DNA from: JANNMJ01 sp031426455
GTDB taxonomy: Bacteria > Bacteroidota > Bacteroidia > Cytophagales > Hymenobacteraceae
DNA length: 64,000 bases
Assembly (NCBI GenBank): GCA_031426455.1
Contig: JANPLI010000055.1
Span: forward strand, 16,552-80,551
Reading direction: 5' to 3'
Of this stretch, positions 32,675 to 40,604 are shown one piece after another. The notes under the pieces are model-generated. The model ran no database searches. It had not been told where the DNA came from and was given only the letters and a program-made list of their open reading frames with translations. Each line of letters starts with the position of its first letter. Positions within the stretch are counted from its first letter, which is position 1. The translations under genes and the position numbers were made by a program.

Positions 32675-32712
32675 CGAACGCCTCGCTACCCGCCCCGGTA
32701 GCGGGGCGTTCG
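32675..32712 (+). terminator. Terminator-like hairpin
   Basis: CGAACGCCTCGCTACC (32675-32690) pairs with GGTAGCGGGGCGTTCG (32697-32712) with a single T-G pair. A short TTAAAAA stretch follows. It may end the FAD oxidoreductase transcript. Confidence 0.6.
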
Positions 32713-32843
32713 GCGTTAAAAATGCCCAATATGGCCCCTCCAATAGCCGGATACGTCTAAAACCTGACACTTTTCCGTAACATACATCGTACCCTATGCC
32801 TGCCGCTATCTCTGGCAGCGATCACCCATTTCCTTCCAAAGCA

Positions 32844-33197
32844 ATGAAATTTCCAACCCTGCTTGCCCTCTGCCTATGCAGTAGCCCGGCCACTTTTGCT
32901 GCCACTGACAAGCCCACCGTACCTGCCAGCGACTCCGCCGCCGCCGAACGCGCCCGGCGCGAAAACATCCGTCAACTTCGCCGCGAGGCCACCACGGTGC
33001 CGCCGCTGATGGCCACCACATCGCCGGTGGCGCCGCCTACTCCCGAAGACCGGGCCGCCGCCGCCCGCAGCCGCAACGAACAGGAGCGGCTAATGATCGA
33101 GGCCGTGCTGAAGCAGAAGTACGGCAGCAAAACCCTCCTGCCCGCCACCACCCCGGCAGCGGCGCCGAGGTCCGGCAAGGCCCGCTCGTCGGAGTAA
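32844..33197 (+). CDS. Small secreted hypothetical protein
   Basis: A 117-residue exported protein starting at the ATG at 32844 (signal peptide MKFPTLLALCLCSSPATFA). The mature region is rich in Ala, Arg, Glu and Pro, with a predicted helix around DRAAAARSRNEQERLMIEAVLKQKYG, and no recognised domain. An upstream in-frame ATG at 32796 would spoil the signal peptide. Followed by a strong terminator. Confidence 0.65.
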   Translation: MKFPTLLALCLCSSPATFAATDKPTVPASDSAAAERARRENIRQLRREATTVPPLMATTSPVAPPTPEDRAAAARSRNEQERLMIEAVLKQKYGSKTLLPATTPAAAPRSGKARSSE

Positions 33198-33213
33198 GCC
33201 CCTGGACTACCCG

Positions 33214-33263
33214 AAACCATCAGGCCCCGGCCGGACACTCGTCCGGTCGGGGCCTGATGGTTT
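33214..33263 (+). terminator. Strong rho-independent terminator
   Basis: The arms 33214-33236 and 33241-33263 pair over 23 bases with one G-T pair around an ACTC loop (AAACCATCAGGCCCCG and CGGGGCCTGATGGTTT at the base). A short T-run follows on the plus strand and A residues precede it, so it can work in both directions. Confidence 0.9.
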
Positions 33264-33340
33264 TACACGGGTTTCGCCCCCACCGTGCGACCGTCTTTTA
33301 TATTCGCACCGAAGCACCTATTCCCTTCGCCCCCACCCCC

Positions 33341-34336
33341 GTGAAACGCCCCGGCTGCCTCCCGTTGCTATTGCTCGTGCTGCTGACCTTGCGGGCGCCC
33401 GCCGCCGCCGCGTGGGGCTTTTTCGCGCATCAGCGCATCAACCGACTGGCTGTCTTCACGTTGCCGCCGGAAATGATCGGCTTCTACAAGCGCCACGTGG
33501 TGTACCTCACCGAACACGCCACCGACCCCGACTCGCGCCGCACCGTGGTGCCTGACGAAGCCCCGCGCCACTACATCGACCTCGATGCCAAGGCCTACGT
33601 CCGCGCCGTGCGCTCCGACTCCACCGCCTGGAAGCTGCCCCGCTACTGGAAGGATGCCGTCACTCTCGTCGGCGAAGACACCCTCAAGGCTTACGGCATC
33701 GTACCGTGGCACGCGTTTCTGATGAAATTCCGCCTCACGGAAGCCTTCAAGGCGCGCGACCTGCCCCAAATCCTGAAGCTCTCCGCCGACCTCGGCCACT
33801 ACCTCGGCGACGCCTGCGTCCCGCTCCATACCTGCGAGAACTACAACGGCCAACTCACCAACCAGCGTGGCATCCACGGCCTCTGGGAAAGCCGCCTGCC
33901 GGAGTTGCTCATCAGCCGCTACGACTTTTTCGTCGGCCCCGTCGGCTACCTGCCCAAACCCCAGTTGGCCGTCTGGGACGGCGTCATTTCCGCCCACCGC
34001 GCCGCCGATTCCGTGTTCCGGTTCGAGCGCGAAGTCAGCGCCCGCCTCGGCGACGACCGCAAATTCGGCTACGAAGAGCGGAATAACCAGACCATTCGCA
34101 CCTACTCCCGGCCATTCGCCGAAGCCTACCACCGCGCCCTCAGCGGGCAGGTCGAGCGCCAGATGCGGCGCGCCATCCGACTCGTCGGCGCCTTCTGGTA
34201 CACGGCCTGGGTCGATGCCGGCCAACCCGACCTCGACGGCCTGCCCAACGAGCTAACCCCCGCTCAGCAGCAGCTTCTGGCTGCCGAACAGGCGGCGTTC
34301 AAAACCGGCACCCTCCCCGACCGCGAGAAGGAGTAG
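33341..34336 (+). CDS. Zinc-dependent phospholipase C / S1-P1 nuclease-like protein
   Basis: Exported protein of 331 residues from the GTG at 33341 (signal peptide KRPGCLPLLLLVLLTLRAPAAA). The trinuclear-zinc family residues line up: Trp and His in AWGFFAHQRIN at the mature N-terminus, RHYIDLD, then LGHYLGDACVPLHTCENYNG (His, Asp, His) and HGLWESRLPE (His, Glu). Domain resembles zinc-dependent phospholipase C and S1/P1 nucleases; in Bacteroidota these are annotated as zinc-dependent phospholipase C family proteins. The real substrate (phospholipid or nucleic acid) cannot be told. Confidence 0.88.
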   Translation: MKRPGCLPLLLLVLLTLRAPAAAAWGFFAHQRINRLAVFTLPPEMIGFYKRHVVYLTEHATDPDSRRTVVPDEAPRHYIDLDAKAYVRAVRSDSTAWKLPRYWKDAVTLVGEDTLKAYGIVPWHAFLMKFRLTEAFKARDLPQILKLSADLGHYLGDACVPLHTCENYNGQLTNQRGIHGLWESRLPELLISRYDFFVGPVGYLPKPQLAVWDGVISAHRAADSVFRFEREVSARLGDDRKFGYEERNNQTIRTYSRPFAEAYHRALSGQVERQMRRAIRLVGAFWYTAWVDAGQPDLDGLPNELTPAQQQLLAAEQAAFKTGTLPDREKE

Positions 34337-34423
34337 GAGCGGGTGACTGTCACGACTTGAAGCTCAAACCGGACGGACGCACACCGTTTTTTACCAAAAA
34401 ACGGGCGGGCGCAACTTCCGTCC

Positions 34424-36892
34424 TCAGTCAAACAGCACCGTCATCTCCACACGGCGGTTGCGGGCCCGACCGGCGGCCGTGATATTGGTATCGAGCGGCA
34501 CGGTCGCCCCGTAGCCTTCTACCAGAATCCGATCGGCGGGCAGCACCCCGCGTTTCAGCAAGTAGGTTTTGACGGCATCGGCGCGCTGCTGCGACAGTTT
34601 AAGGTTGAACGCGGGGGTGCCAACCTGGTCGGTGTGCCCCGCCAGGCGCAGCCGGAAAGCAGGGTTTTCGACCAGCAACTTCGCCAGGGCATCAAGCCCG
34701 GGGTACGACTTCTTCCGAATGATGGCCTTCCGGAACTCGAACTCCAGATTCGCGAACGCCGTGTTCAGCACTTTTTGCTGGGCTTTTTCCAGCACGGGGC
34801 AGCCTCGGTTTTCCACGGTGCCGGGAGTTTGCGGGCATTCATCGTCCTTGTCGGGCACGGTGTCGCCGTCGGCATCGGGCCAGGGGCAGCCGCCGTTTTC
34901 GGGCGGGCCCGCCTGCGTCGGGCACTGATCGGTGTTGTCGTACACGCCGTCGCCATCGGTATCGGGGCAGCCGAAATGGTCTTTCGGGCCGGGCAGATCG
35001 GGGCATTTATCGTCGAGGTCGGCTACGCCGTCCTTATCGCGATCGGGGCAACCTTGCAGCTCGGCGGGGCCCGCCTGCTCGGGGCAGCGGTCGTCGCCGT
35101 CGCGGATGCCGTCGCCGTCGCGGTCGGGGCAGCCTTTGAGGGCCACCAGGCCCGGCGTATCGGGGCACTCATCAAGTTTGTCGATCACCTCATCCTCGTC
35201 GCGGTCGGGGCAACCTTTAAACTTCACCAGGCCGGGATCGTCCGGGCAGTTGTCGAAAGCATCGGCCACGTGGTCACCATCGCGGTCGGGGCAACCCTTA
35301 AATTCCCAGACGCCGGGCAGGTCGGGGCACTCATCGCGCCGGTCCGACACGTGATCGTTGTCGTGATCCTTCGGCGCGCGGCGCTTCAGCCCGATGCCAA
35401 CCCCGAAGTAGAGGTTATACCCCCGGAAGGTGGTACCGCCGAACAGACCCGCCAAATTGTCGGATCCCACGAACAACGTGCTGAACCGCAGCATTGCGCC
35501 CACCTGTAGGGAGCGGTAGTCGTTGGCCAGAATCAGCGGTACCGACGCCTCGAACCGCCGCCGCTCGAAACGCGGCGTGAGGGCCAGCTGCGAAAACGTG
35601 CGCGCGCCCACCGCATAGCGGCCCAGCAGGTTCTGCTGCCAGAGCAGGCCCAGGTACCAGGACCGGCCAAGGTGGTAGTCGGCCGACAGGTTCAGCGCGC
35701 GCGGCAACTGCGACTTAAACGACGTGGTGCGGCCCTCCACACCCACCAGCTTCTGCACCAGCGCATCTACATAGCGCAGGTTGCGGAACGAAAGCGTATC
35801 GAGCGAACCCAGTTGCAGGGTCGTTGTGGCAGCCAGCTGCGAGGCGCTGACGTAGGCCGGCGCGTCGTACTTCACCCGGCCCAGATCCGTCAGCCCCAGG
35901 CCCAGCCGAAGGCGGTATTTGTTGGCGGTCTCGTTGGCGCGGGTTTCATCGTCCATCACATAGTCATACTTCTCGTGGTCCGGGCGAAACTCGTACACCA
36001 GTCCCAGGTCCAGCCCCAGGCCCCGACCCAGGCGGTTTTTATTGTACAGATTACTGATCTTGAAGTCGTTGTCGTAGTACTTATAGTCGGTGTAGCCGTA
36101 AGTCAGCGACCGACTGCGGACCTGAATACTATCGCCTTCGTACACCGTGTAGCCCAGCCCCTGGTTGTTGATGTAGCCGCTGCCTAGCCCCACGAGGTAT
36201 TTGAGGGTCAGGCCAGCCTTGAAAAAATGACGCGCGTTGGGTGTCAGCGTGCGGGCGTAGGTACCGGCGAATTCCTGATAAGCGTTCAGGTTGATGGCGA
36301 ACCGATTGTCCTGCAAGGCCTTGAAAGCCAGCCCCAGGTCGTCGGCTTTGTAGAGGCCGTAACGGCTGAGGCGGGCCACCTCTTCGCTCACGCCATTCCC
36401 CTGCACCAGGGCCCGGACCCGGCTACCCACTGCCACACTTTGCTGCTGCTGAGCACCGAAGCTGAAAAAGAGCGTCGGCAGACGCACTTCGGCGCTGATA
36501 GAGGCGTATTTAGCGCGTCCGTTGAGGGATTCGCGCAGGTACTCCGGCTTGAAGACGATCTCGCCTTCGGCGTTACGGTAGCGGCCCGGCACCCGGTCGC
36601 GGGCCAGTTGCCAGGCGGAATACGGGGCATCCAGCGTCAGGTACGTATTGTAGAAACTGAAATCGCCCCCCAACAGATTCACGTAGGTTCGGTAACGCGA
36701 ATCGGCGATATTGGCCGGGTTCAGGGCCAGCCCATTGGTACCGTTGTAATTTGAGGCGCTGATGCCTACCCAGCTTTGCGCCTGAGCAGAAATGTGCATC
36801 AGTACGCCTAGTACCCACGGCAGGGCGCGGCGCCAGCCAGTGCAGGCAAAAGAGAAAACCATCGACCGAAAAAGAAAAGCCAACTTGCGCAA
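34424..36892 (-). CDS. Large outer-membrane protein: DUF5723-like barrel, TSP3 repeats, OmpA C-terminal domain
   Basis: Outer-membrane protein of 822 residues. After a signal-like N-terminus (alternative ATG at codon 11) comes a DUF5723-like barrel domain (SWVGISASNYNGTNGLALNPANIADSR...), to about residue 500, then seven calcium-binding thrombospondin type 3 repeats (pattern DxDxDGDxxxDxxDxCPxxPG, for example GCPDRDGDGIRDGDDRCP), then an OmpA-like peptidoglycan-binding domain (FRLRLAGHTDQVGTPAFNLKLS ... GRARNRRVEMTV). It anchors the envelope to peptidoglycan; similar proteins accompany gliding or T9SS components, but none is adjacent. Confidence 0.93.
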   Translation of the reverse strand: MRKLAFLFRSMVFSFACTGWRRALPWVLGVLMHISAQAQSWVGISASNYNGTNGLALNPANIADSRYRTYVNLLGGDFSFYNTYLTLDAPYSAWQLARDRVPGRYRNAEGEIVFKPEYLRESLNGRAKYASISAEVRLPTLFFSFGAQQQQSVAVGSRVRALVQGNGVSEEVARLSRYGLYKADDLGLAFKALQDNRFAINLNAYQEFAGTYARTLTPNARHFFKAGLTLKYLVGLGSGYINNQGLGYTVYEGDSIQVRSRSLTYGYTDYKYYDNDFKISNLYNKNRLGRGLGLDLGLVYEFRPDHEKYDYVMDDETRANETANKYRLRLGLGLTDLGRVKYDAPAYVSASQLAATTTLQLGSLDTLSFRNLRYVDALVQKLVGVEGRTTSFKSQLPRALNLSADYHLGRSWYLGLLWQQNLLGRYAVGARTFSQLALTPRFERRRFEASVPLILANDYRSLQVGAMLRFSTLFVGSDNLAGLFGGTTFRGYNLYFGVGIGLKRRAPKDHDNDHVSDRRDECPDLPGVWEFKGCPDRDGDHVADAFDNCPDDPGLVKFKGCPDRDEDEVIDKLDECPDTPGLVALKGCPDRDGDGIRDGDDRCPEQAGPAELQGCPDRDKDGVADLDDKCPDLPGPKDHFGCPDTDGDGVYDNTDQCPTQAGPPENGGCPWPDADGDTVPDKDDECPQTPGTVENRGCPVLEKAQQKVLNTAFANLEFEFRKAIIRKKSYPGLDALAKLLVENPAFRLRLAGHTDQVGTPAFNLKLSQQRADAVKTYLLKRGVLPADRILVEGYGATVPLDTNITAAGRARNRRVEMTVLFD

Positions 36893-37008
36893 ACGGGCGT
36901 AAAGACGCGTGAAGGAGCGTGAAGGAGCGTGAAGATATCCTCACCGATGCGCCAAGACGGCTTTTTACCCCGAAAGGACGCTTTTTATCGACTAATCCTC
37001 GTTTTTCC

Positions 37009-37395
37009 GTGAAAAAAATTCCTTCGCTCCTCCTCACCGGGTCGCTCCTTCTCTGCCTTGTCCTCTGCCCTGGCCTGACGCCTGCCCAAACGGCCGGCGC
37101 GGCGCCGCCCACCAGCTATCTGTTGCTCATCAGCCGGGTGCAATACGTTGGGGTCAAGCTGTTGCCCGAAGCCGCGCTCATTACCATCCGTCCGGACGGC
37201 ACCGAAGAATTTGAGGCCGTCCCCTTCCCCACCAGCACCTTCGATGCCGTCCAGCGCCGGCTGGGGCCGCTCCGGCAGGCCGAGGTACGCCGCCTCAACG
37301 CCCTGCGCGCCGAAGGCTATACCGTACACCAGATGACGACCGTCAGTGGCGGCAAAGACTACTACGAAACCAACTATCTGCTCGAAAAGCCCTGA
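37009..37395 (+). CDS. Small secreted hypothetical protein
   Basis: A 128-residue exported protein from the GTG at 37009, whose encoded start KKIPSLLLTGSLLLCLVLC forms a signal peptide ending TPAQ. The mature part (SYLLLISRVQYVGVKLLPEAALITI ... GKDYYETNYLLEKP) has no family I know. The longer upstream frame has no signal peptide. It is divergent from the large OmpA protein gene. Confidence 0.7.
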   Translation: MKKIPSLLLTGSLLLCLVLCPGLTPAQTAGAAPPTSYLLLISRVQYVGVKLLPEAALITIRPDGTEEFEAVPFPTSTFDAVQRRLGPLRQAEVRRLNALRAEGYTVHQMTTVSGGKDYYETNYLLEKP

Positions 37396-37443
37396 TTCAG
37401 CGAGTGCTCCAGTCCTGCTTCGTAACGAGGCGGGGCGCTCAGT

Positions 37444-37486
37444 CAAAAAAGTCACTCAGTCACTCAGTCACTCAGCAACTCAGTCT
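37444..37486. repeat. Single-arm tandem-word repeat (CACTCAGT) encoding the MBL hydrolase C-terminus
   Basis: Four degenerate octamers CACTCAGT lie at the 3' end of the MBL hydrolase gene. Read on the minus strand they encode the last residues ETELLSD and supply the stop codon. Only one arm of the palindrome is present here. Confidence 0.7.
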
Positions 37487-38600
37487 CATCGGCCCACCAG
37501 GGCGTCACCTGCCCGTTGGCCAGCACGTCGGCCGTCAGGTTCACCGGCATTCCGGGCGGCGGCAGCAGCAACGGAATACGCGCCGGTTTAGCCAGGGCCA
37601 GCACCCGCTCCACCGGTTCGCGCCAGGAATGAAAAGCGAGGTTGAACAGCCCCCAATGGATGGGCAAAAGCAGCCCGCCGCCCAGCGCCTGGTGGGTTTC
37701 TACGGCGTGGTCCGGCCCCAGATGGATAAACGGCCACTGCGAGCCGTAAGCGCCGATTTCGATCATCGTCAGGTCGAATGGGCCGTAAGCGGTACCCATT
37801 TCCCGGAAAAGCGCCTCGCACGGCCCTGAATCGGCGCCGTAATAGACCTTGTGCTGCGGCCCCAGCAGCGCAAACGATGCCCAGAGCGTCTGATTCGGCA
37901 GGTTCACCCGGCCGGAACCGTGGCGCGTGGGCAGCGCCACCAGCCGCAGGTTCGGGCCGATGACGGCCTCATCCATCCAGTCCAGTTCGTGAATTCGGTC
38001 CGCCCCGATGCCCCAGTCGCGCAGGTGTTCGCCCACCCCCAGCGGACAATAAAACGGCACCGTTCCCGCCGCCAACACCTTGATGGTAGGCGCATCGAGG
38101 TGGTCGTAGTGATCGTGCGAAATCAGCACGGCATCGAGCGGGGGCAGCTCGTCCAGCGCCAGCGTAGGCGCGAAAAAGCGTTTCGGCCCCATCCATTCCG
38201 TCACCGAAGCGCGCTCGCCCCACACGGGGTCGAGCAGCAGCCGCATCCCGTCGATCTCCAGCAGGCTGCTCGAATGCCCGAACCAGGTCAGCCGCAACCC
38301 ACTGACCGGCGCGGTGGCATAGTGCTTCGGGTCGGTGCGAAATGGCCCGATGGGCGCCGCCGGGGTGCGCTCCTCGTCGCCGCCAGTCCACGCGCGCAGC
38401 ATCTGCCAGGTGGTGCCGGGCAGGATGGTTTCCGTCGGCACGGGATTCAGAAACTTACGGCCCACGCGCCGGGCAGGGCGCAGCAGCGAGCCGGTCAATA
38501 CAGGTTCGGGCGCCGCCGTTTGGCCGAGCAGGTTTTCGTGGAGCAGTACCGCCGCCGCACCGGCCGCACCGGCGGTTTTCAGAAAGTTTTTGCGCGTCAT
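37464..38600 (-). CDS. MBL-fold metallo-hydrolase (NAPE-PLD / UlaG-like)
   Basis: A 378-residue metallo-beta-lactamase-fold hydrolase from the ATG at 38600. The N-terminus MTRKNFLKTAGAAGAAAVLL resembles an export signal with an RK instead of the Tat RR. The metal site SHDHYDHLD (HxHxDH) is present, with further ligands in PTRHGSG and YGADSGPCEALF, and PIHWGLFNLAFHSW near the end. Family members include NAPE-hydrolysing phospholipase D and lactonases; the substrate is unknown. The extreme C-terminus is encoded by a tandem repeat. Confidence 0.88.
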   Translation of the reverse strand: MTRKNFLKTAGAAGAAAVLLHENLLGQTAAPEPVLTGSLLRPARRVGRKFLNPVPTETILPGTTWQMLRAWTGGDEERTPAAPIGPFRTDPKHYATAPVSGLRLTWFGHSSSLLEIDGMRLLLDPVWGERASVTEWMGPKRFFAPTLALDELPPLDAVLISHDHYDHLDAPTIKVLAAGTVPFYCPLGVGEHLRDWGIGADRIHELDWMDEAVIGPNLRLVALPTRHGSGRVNLPNQTLWASFALLGPQHKVYYGADSGPCEALFREMGTAYGPFDLTMIEIGAYGSQWPFIHLGPDHAVETHQALGGGLLLPIHWGLFNLAFHSWREPVERVLALAKPARIPLLLPPPGMPVNLTADVLANGQVTPWWADETELLSD

Positions 38601-38719
38601 CAAGTGGACAGACGCGCGAGGGGTGCGCATATTTTCAGACCAGCAAAGCAATACCTCGCGCCAACGCCATCAGCTCCCCGCATTTCAAGGTAGTGGCGTA
38701 GCGCGCTTGAAACGGAATG

Positions 38720-39211
38720 TCAGGAATCGTAAGTACGCTCAGACTGCCCAAAAAAACCCTGCGAGTGCGCCCGCAAATACTCTATTGCCTGCGGTGTGAG
38801 TCGGTCCTTGCGCAACACCATTTTTCCAATCGGCAAGATATCGGCAAACAAAAAATCGCGTGTTTCGTGCAGTGCGCGAAACTGCCCCCATCTTACTGCC
38901 CAACTTTGTTTGTCGCCAACGATATCAAGTCCACGTTCGCTCAGTGTGTACGTTGCTGACTGATGCAGCAGCGGGTTTATGTGGTAGCGCCAACTAAGAC
39001 TCGGCACAGGAAATCGGTAGAGCAATCCCGCTACCAGCGCCATCCAAGCCGCCCCAAATAGCATGATCGGCTCGCCTAAGTACCAACTCTGCAGCCCCAA
39101 CACCACAGCCGGTAAGGGCAAAATAACGCGTTTGAGCCAGCGGTGCAACTGCCTTAACGCGCCCCGATATTCCGCTTCCGAAAGCTGCTGGGTAAATGTG
39201 TAAGGCAGCAT
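38720..39211 (-). CDS. YcxB-like membrane protein, paralogue 1
   Basis: A 163-residue protein starting at the ATG at 39211 (LPYTFTQQLSEAEYRG), with two transmembrane helices around residues 30-70 (VILPLPAVVLGLQSWY; LFGAAWMALVAGLLYRF) and a C-terminal YcxB-like domain (YTLSERGLDIVGDKQSWAVRWGQF ... ILPIGKMVLRKDRL). The function of the domain is not known. It is a diverged paralogue of 40056-40538 and has the same upstream hairpin. Confidence 0.75.
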   Translation of the reverse strand: MLPYTFTQQLSEAEYRGALRQLHRWLKRVILPLPAVVLGLQSWYLGEPIMLFGAAWMALVAGLLYRFPVPSLSWRYHINPLLHQSATYTLSERGLDIVGDKQSWAVRWGQFRALHETRDFLFADILPIGKMVLRKDRLTPQAIEYLRAHSQGFFGQSERTYDS

Positions 39212-39247
39212 AAAAACGTCCGCCCCCGGCAAAGGCCGGAAGCGGAC
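39212..39247 (-). terminator. Duplicate of the dehydrogenase terminator, abutting a start codon
   Basis: GTCCGC and GCGGAC close a hairpin with inner CCGGC/GCCGG (39218-39247). On the minus strand five T residues and a stray C and G precede the ATG of YcxB paralogue 1 at once. It is the second copy of 40539-40575. Confidence 0.75.
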
Positions 39248-39274
39248 GCAAATAACAGCCAAATCGGCCCAGGC

Positions 39275-39349
39275 CTACTTAAACGCCGGAATCCCCGTCA
39301 CGTCCATCCCCTTGATCAGCAGGCGGATATTGCAGGTGCCTTCGTAGGC
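39275..39349 (-). pseudogene. Displaced 3' end of the acyl-CoA dehydrogenase gene
   Basis: The final 25 codons repeat the end of the intact gene at 40605-41843: LLIKGMDVTGIPAFK and TAG here, LLITGMDVTGIPAFK and TAG there, with YEGTCNIR against YEGTHDIH. The match continues downstream through the hairpin to the YcxB start, about 140 bases in all. No start codon or upstream part of the gene is present. Confidence 0.8.
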
Positions 39350-39351
39350 AA

Positions 39352-39705
39352 CTACTGAGGCTCGCCCCGCACCTGTACCACCAGCGCATCAATCTCTTCG
39401 CGGCTCAGGCTGGCGATTTCGGATTTATCGTAAATCGCCAGCAGGTACACCGTCGTGGGGTCTTCGGCCAGCCGCGCCACCAGAACGTGCGTGATGACGC
39501 GGGCGCCACCACTTTTGCCGCGCCCCTTGCTGCTGATGGCCAAGCGGATTTTGTAGCAGTCGTTGCCGAGGGGTTCGCCGAGTTGAGGCGTCAAGCGGAT
39601 TTCTGTTACCAGACCAGCTACATCATCGGGCAACGAGCGATACTTGCGTTTGAGCCGCTTGAACTCCCGCTTGAACCGTTTGCCCGGCTTAATCAGCGGG
39701 GTCAT
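39352..39705 (-). CDS. RelE/ParE-family toxin
   Basis: A 117-residue RelE-superfamily toxin, predicted ribosome-dependent mRNA nuclease or gyrase poison. The basic N-terminus PGKRFKREFKRLKRKYRSLP, the central YKIRLAISSKGRGKSGGARVITHV and the C-terminal VYLLAIYDKSEIASLSREEI give the RelE-like sandwich. It overlaps the upstream antitoxin gene by 17 bases, the usual antitoxin-first order. Its stop lies directly against the displaced dehydrogenase tail. Confidence 0.85.
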   Translation of the reverse strand: MTPLIKPGKRFKREFKRLKRKYRSLPDDVAGLVTEIRLTPQLGEPLGNDCYKIRLAISSKGRGKSGGARVITHVLVARLAEDPTTVYLLAIYDKSEIASLSREEIDALVVQVRGEPQ

Positions 39706-40012
39706 CCTCGGTGGCTAATTCAGCCAAAAAGTCTTCGATGGATTGCATCTCAATTTCGCCCCGCTGGTGCGCCCGGACCTCCGCGAACCCCTCCCGCAAG
39801 TCGCGCAGCACCATTTGTTTCTGCCGCTCCTTGCGCGCGGCGCGCTGGGCGACCCGCTGCGCCCGGCGCTTTTCCAGTTCTGCCGCGTGGGCCTGCGCGC
39901 TGGCTTGCAGCGCTTCAAACTCCGCGTAGGGCAGCGTGACGGCCGTGGGCTGGCCCTGCGCGTCGCGGTGAATCTGCGGGTGTAGGGCGGTGGACAGGAT
40001 GGAGGTACGCAT
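39689..40012 (-). CDS. Antitoxin of the RelE-family toxin
   Basis: A 107-residue acidic and helical protein starting at the ATG at 40012. The N-terminal strand part TAVTLPYAEFEALQA fits a Phd/RelB-type DNA-binding or dimerisation segment, followed by a long charged helix and an acidic C-terminus (DFLAELATEDDPAD) that would mask the toxin. It overlaps the toxin gene by 17 bases. The specific antitoxin subfamily is uncertain. Confidence 0.75.
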   Translation of the reverse strand: MRTSILSTALHPQIHRDAQGQPTAVTLPYAEFEALQASAQAHAAELEKRRAQRVAQRAARKERQKQMVLRDLREGFAEVRAHQRGEIEMQSIEDFLAELATEDDPAD

Positions 40013-40055
40013 TGAGTGAGAGTAACTAGCGAATCGAGTCTAGGGGTTCAGATCG

Positions 40056-40538
40056 TTACGCCGGCGGCAACTTGTAACGAATGAAATCGAGCGCCTTGGG
40101 TGTGAATTGTTCTTTTTTGAGAAAAGTAATAGCCACTCCAGAAGCGTTGTACAGCAGCACCATTCCCTCCTTCTCCCGTTGTGTTTTGTACACGTCCCAC
40201 GCGACTTGAAAGCTTGCCCCAACGCCTCGGGCCTCTACCCCATCATTGGTAATGGTGTACGTCACAGAATTACGCAAGAAGGTTGAGGCTCGAAAAGCGC
40301 GCTTTACAGCTTGTCGGAAGCCGAAGGGGAGGTAAATCCCTATCGTAGCGAAAACCAGGAAGAGCACCGGGCCTTTACCAGCTAAGTTTTCGTGAAAATT
40401 TGACCAAAATGCCCAAGGGATTAGCACCAAACCCGCGCCAAGAAGAAATACCAACTGCCTACGCTGTGGAAGCAGGTCGAATGAATGCTTTGCATATTCC
40501 TCCTCCGTCAGTTGCTGGGAGAACGTGTATGGCTCCAT
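40056..40538 (-). CDS. YcxB-like membrane protein, paralogue 2
   Basis: A 160-residue protein starting at the ATG at 40538 (MEPYTFSQQLTEEEYAKHSF), with two hydrophobic helices (VFLLGAGLVLIPWAFW; VLFLVFATIGIYLPFGF) and a YcxB-like C-terminal domain (YTITNDGVEARGVGASFQVAW ... LYNASGVAITFLKKEQF). It shares the N-terminal YTF-QQL-EEY pattern with paralogue 1. Its ATG follows directly after the T-run of the dehydrogenase terminator. Confidence 0.75.
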   Translation of the reverse strand: MEPYTFSQQLTEEEYAKHSFDLLPQRRQLVFLLGAGLVLIPWAFWSNFHENLAGKGPVLFLVFATIGIYLPFGFRQAVKRAFRASTFLRNSVTYTITNDGVEARGVGASFQVAWDVYKTQREKEGMVLLYNASGVAITFLKKEQFTPKALDFIRYKLPPA

Positions 40539-40575
40539 AAAAAAAGTCCGCCCCCGGCAAAGGCCGGAAGCGGAC
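40539..40575 (-). terminator. Terminator of the acyl-CoA dehydrogenase gene, abutting a start codon
   Basis: GTCCGC / GCGGAC with inner CCGGC / GCCGG forms a hairpin at 40546-40575; on the minus strand seven T residues (40545-40539) follow and then the ATG of YcxB paralogue 2 begins at once. Confidence 0.85.
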
Positions 40576-40604
40576 GCAAATAACAACCAAATCGGCCCGG
40601 TTTC

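Noticed and set aside
32455..32760. Plus-strand 101-codon frame in the spacer after the FAD oxidoreductase.
   Set aside because: Arg/Pro/Gln-rich shadow of another frame that looks more protein-like (reported as a possible remnant), and it runs through a hairpin.
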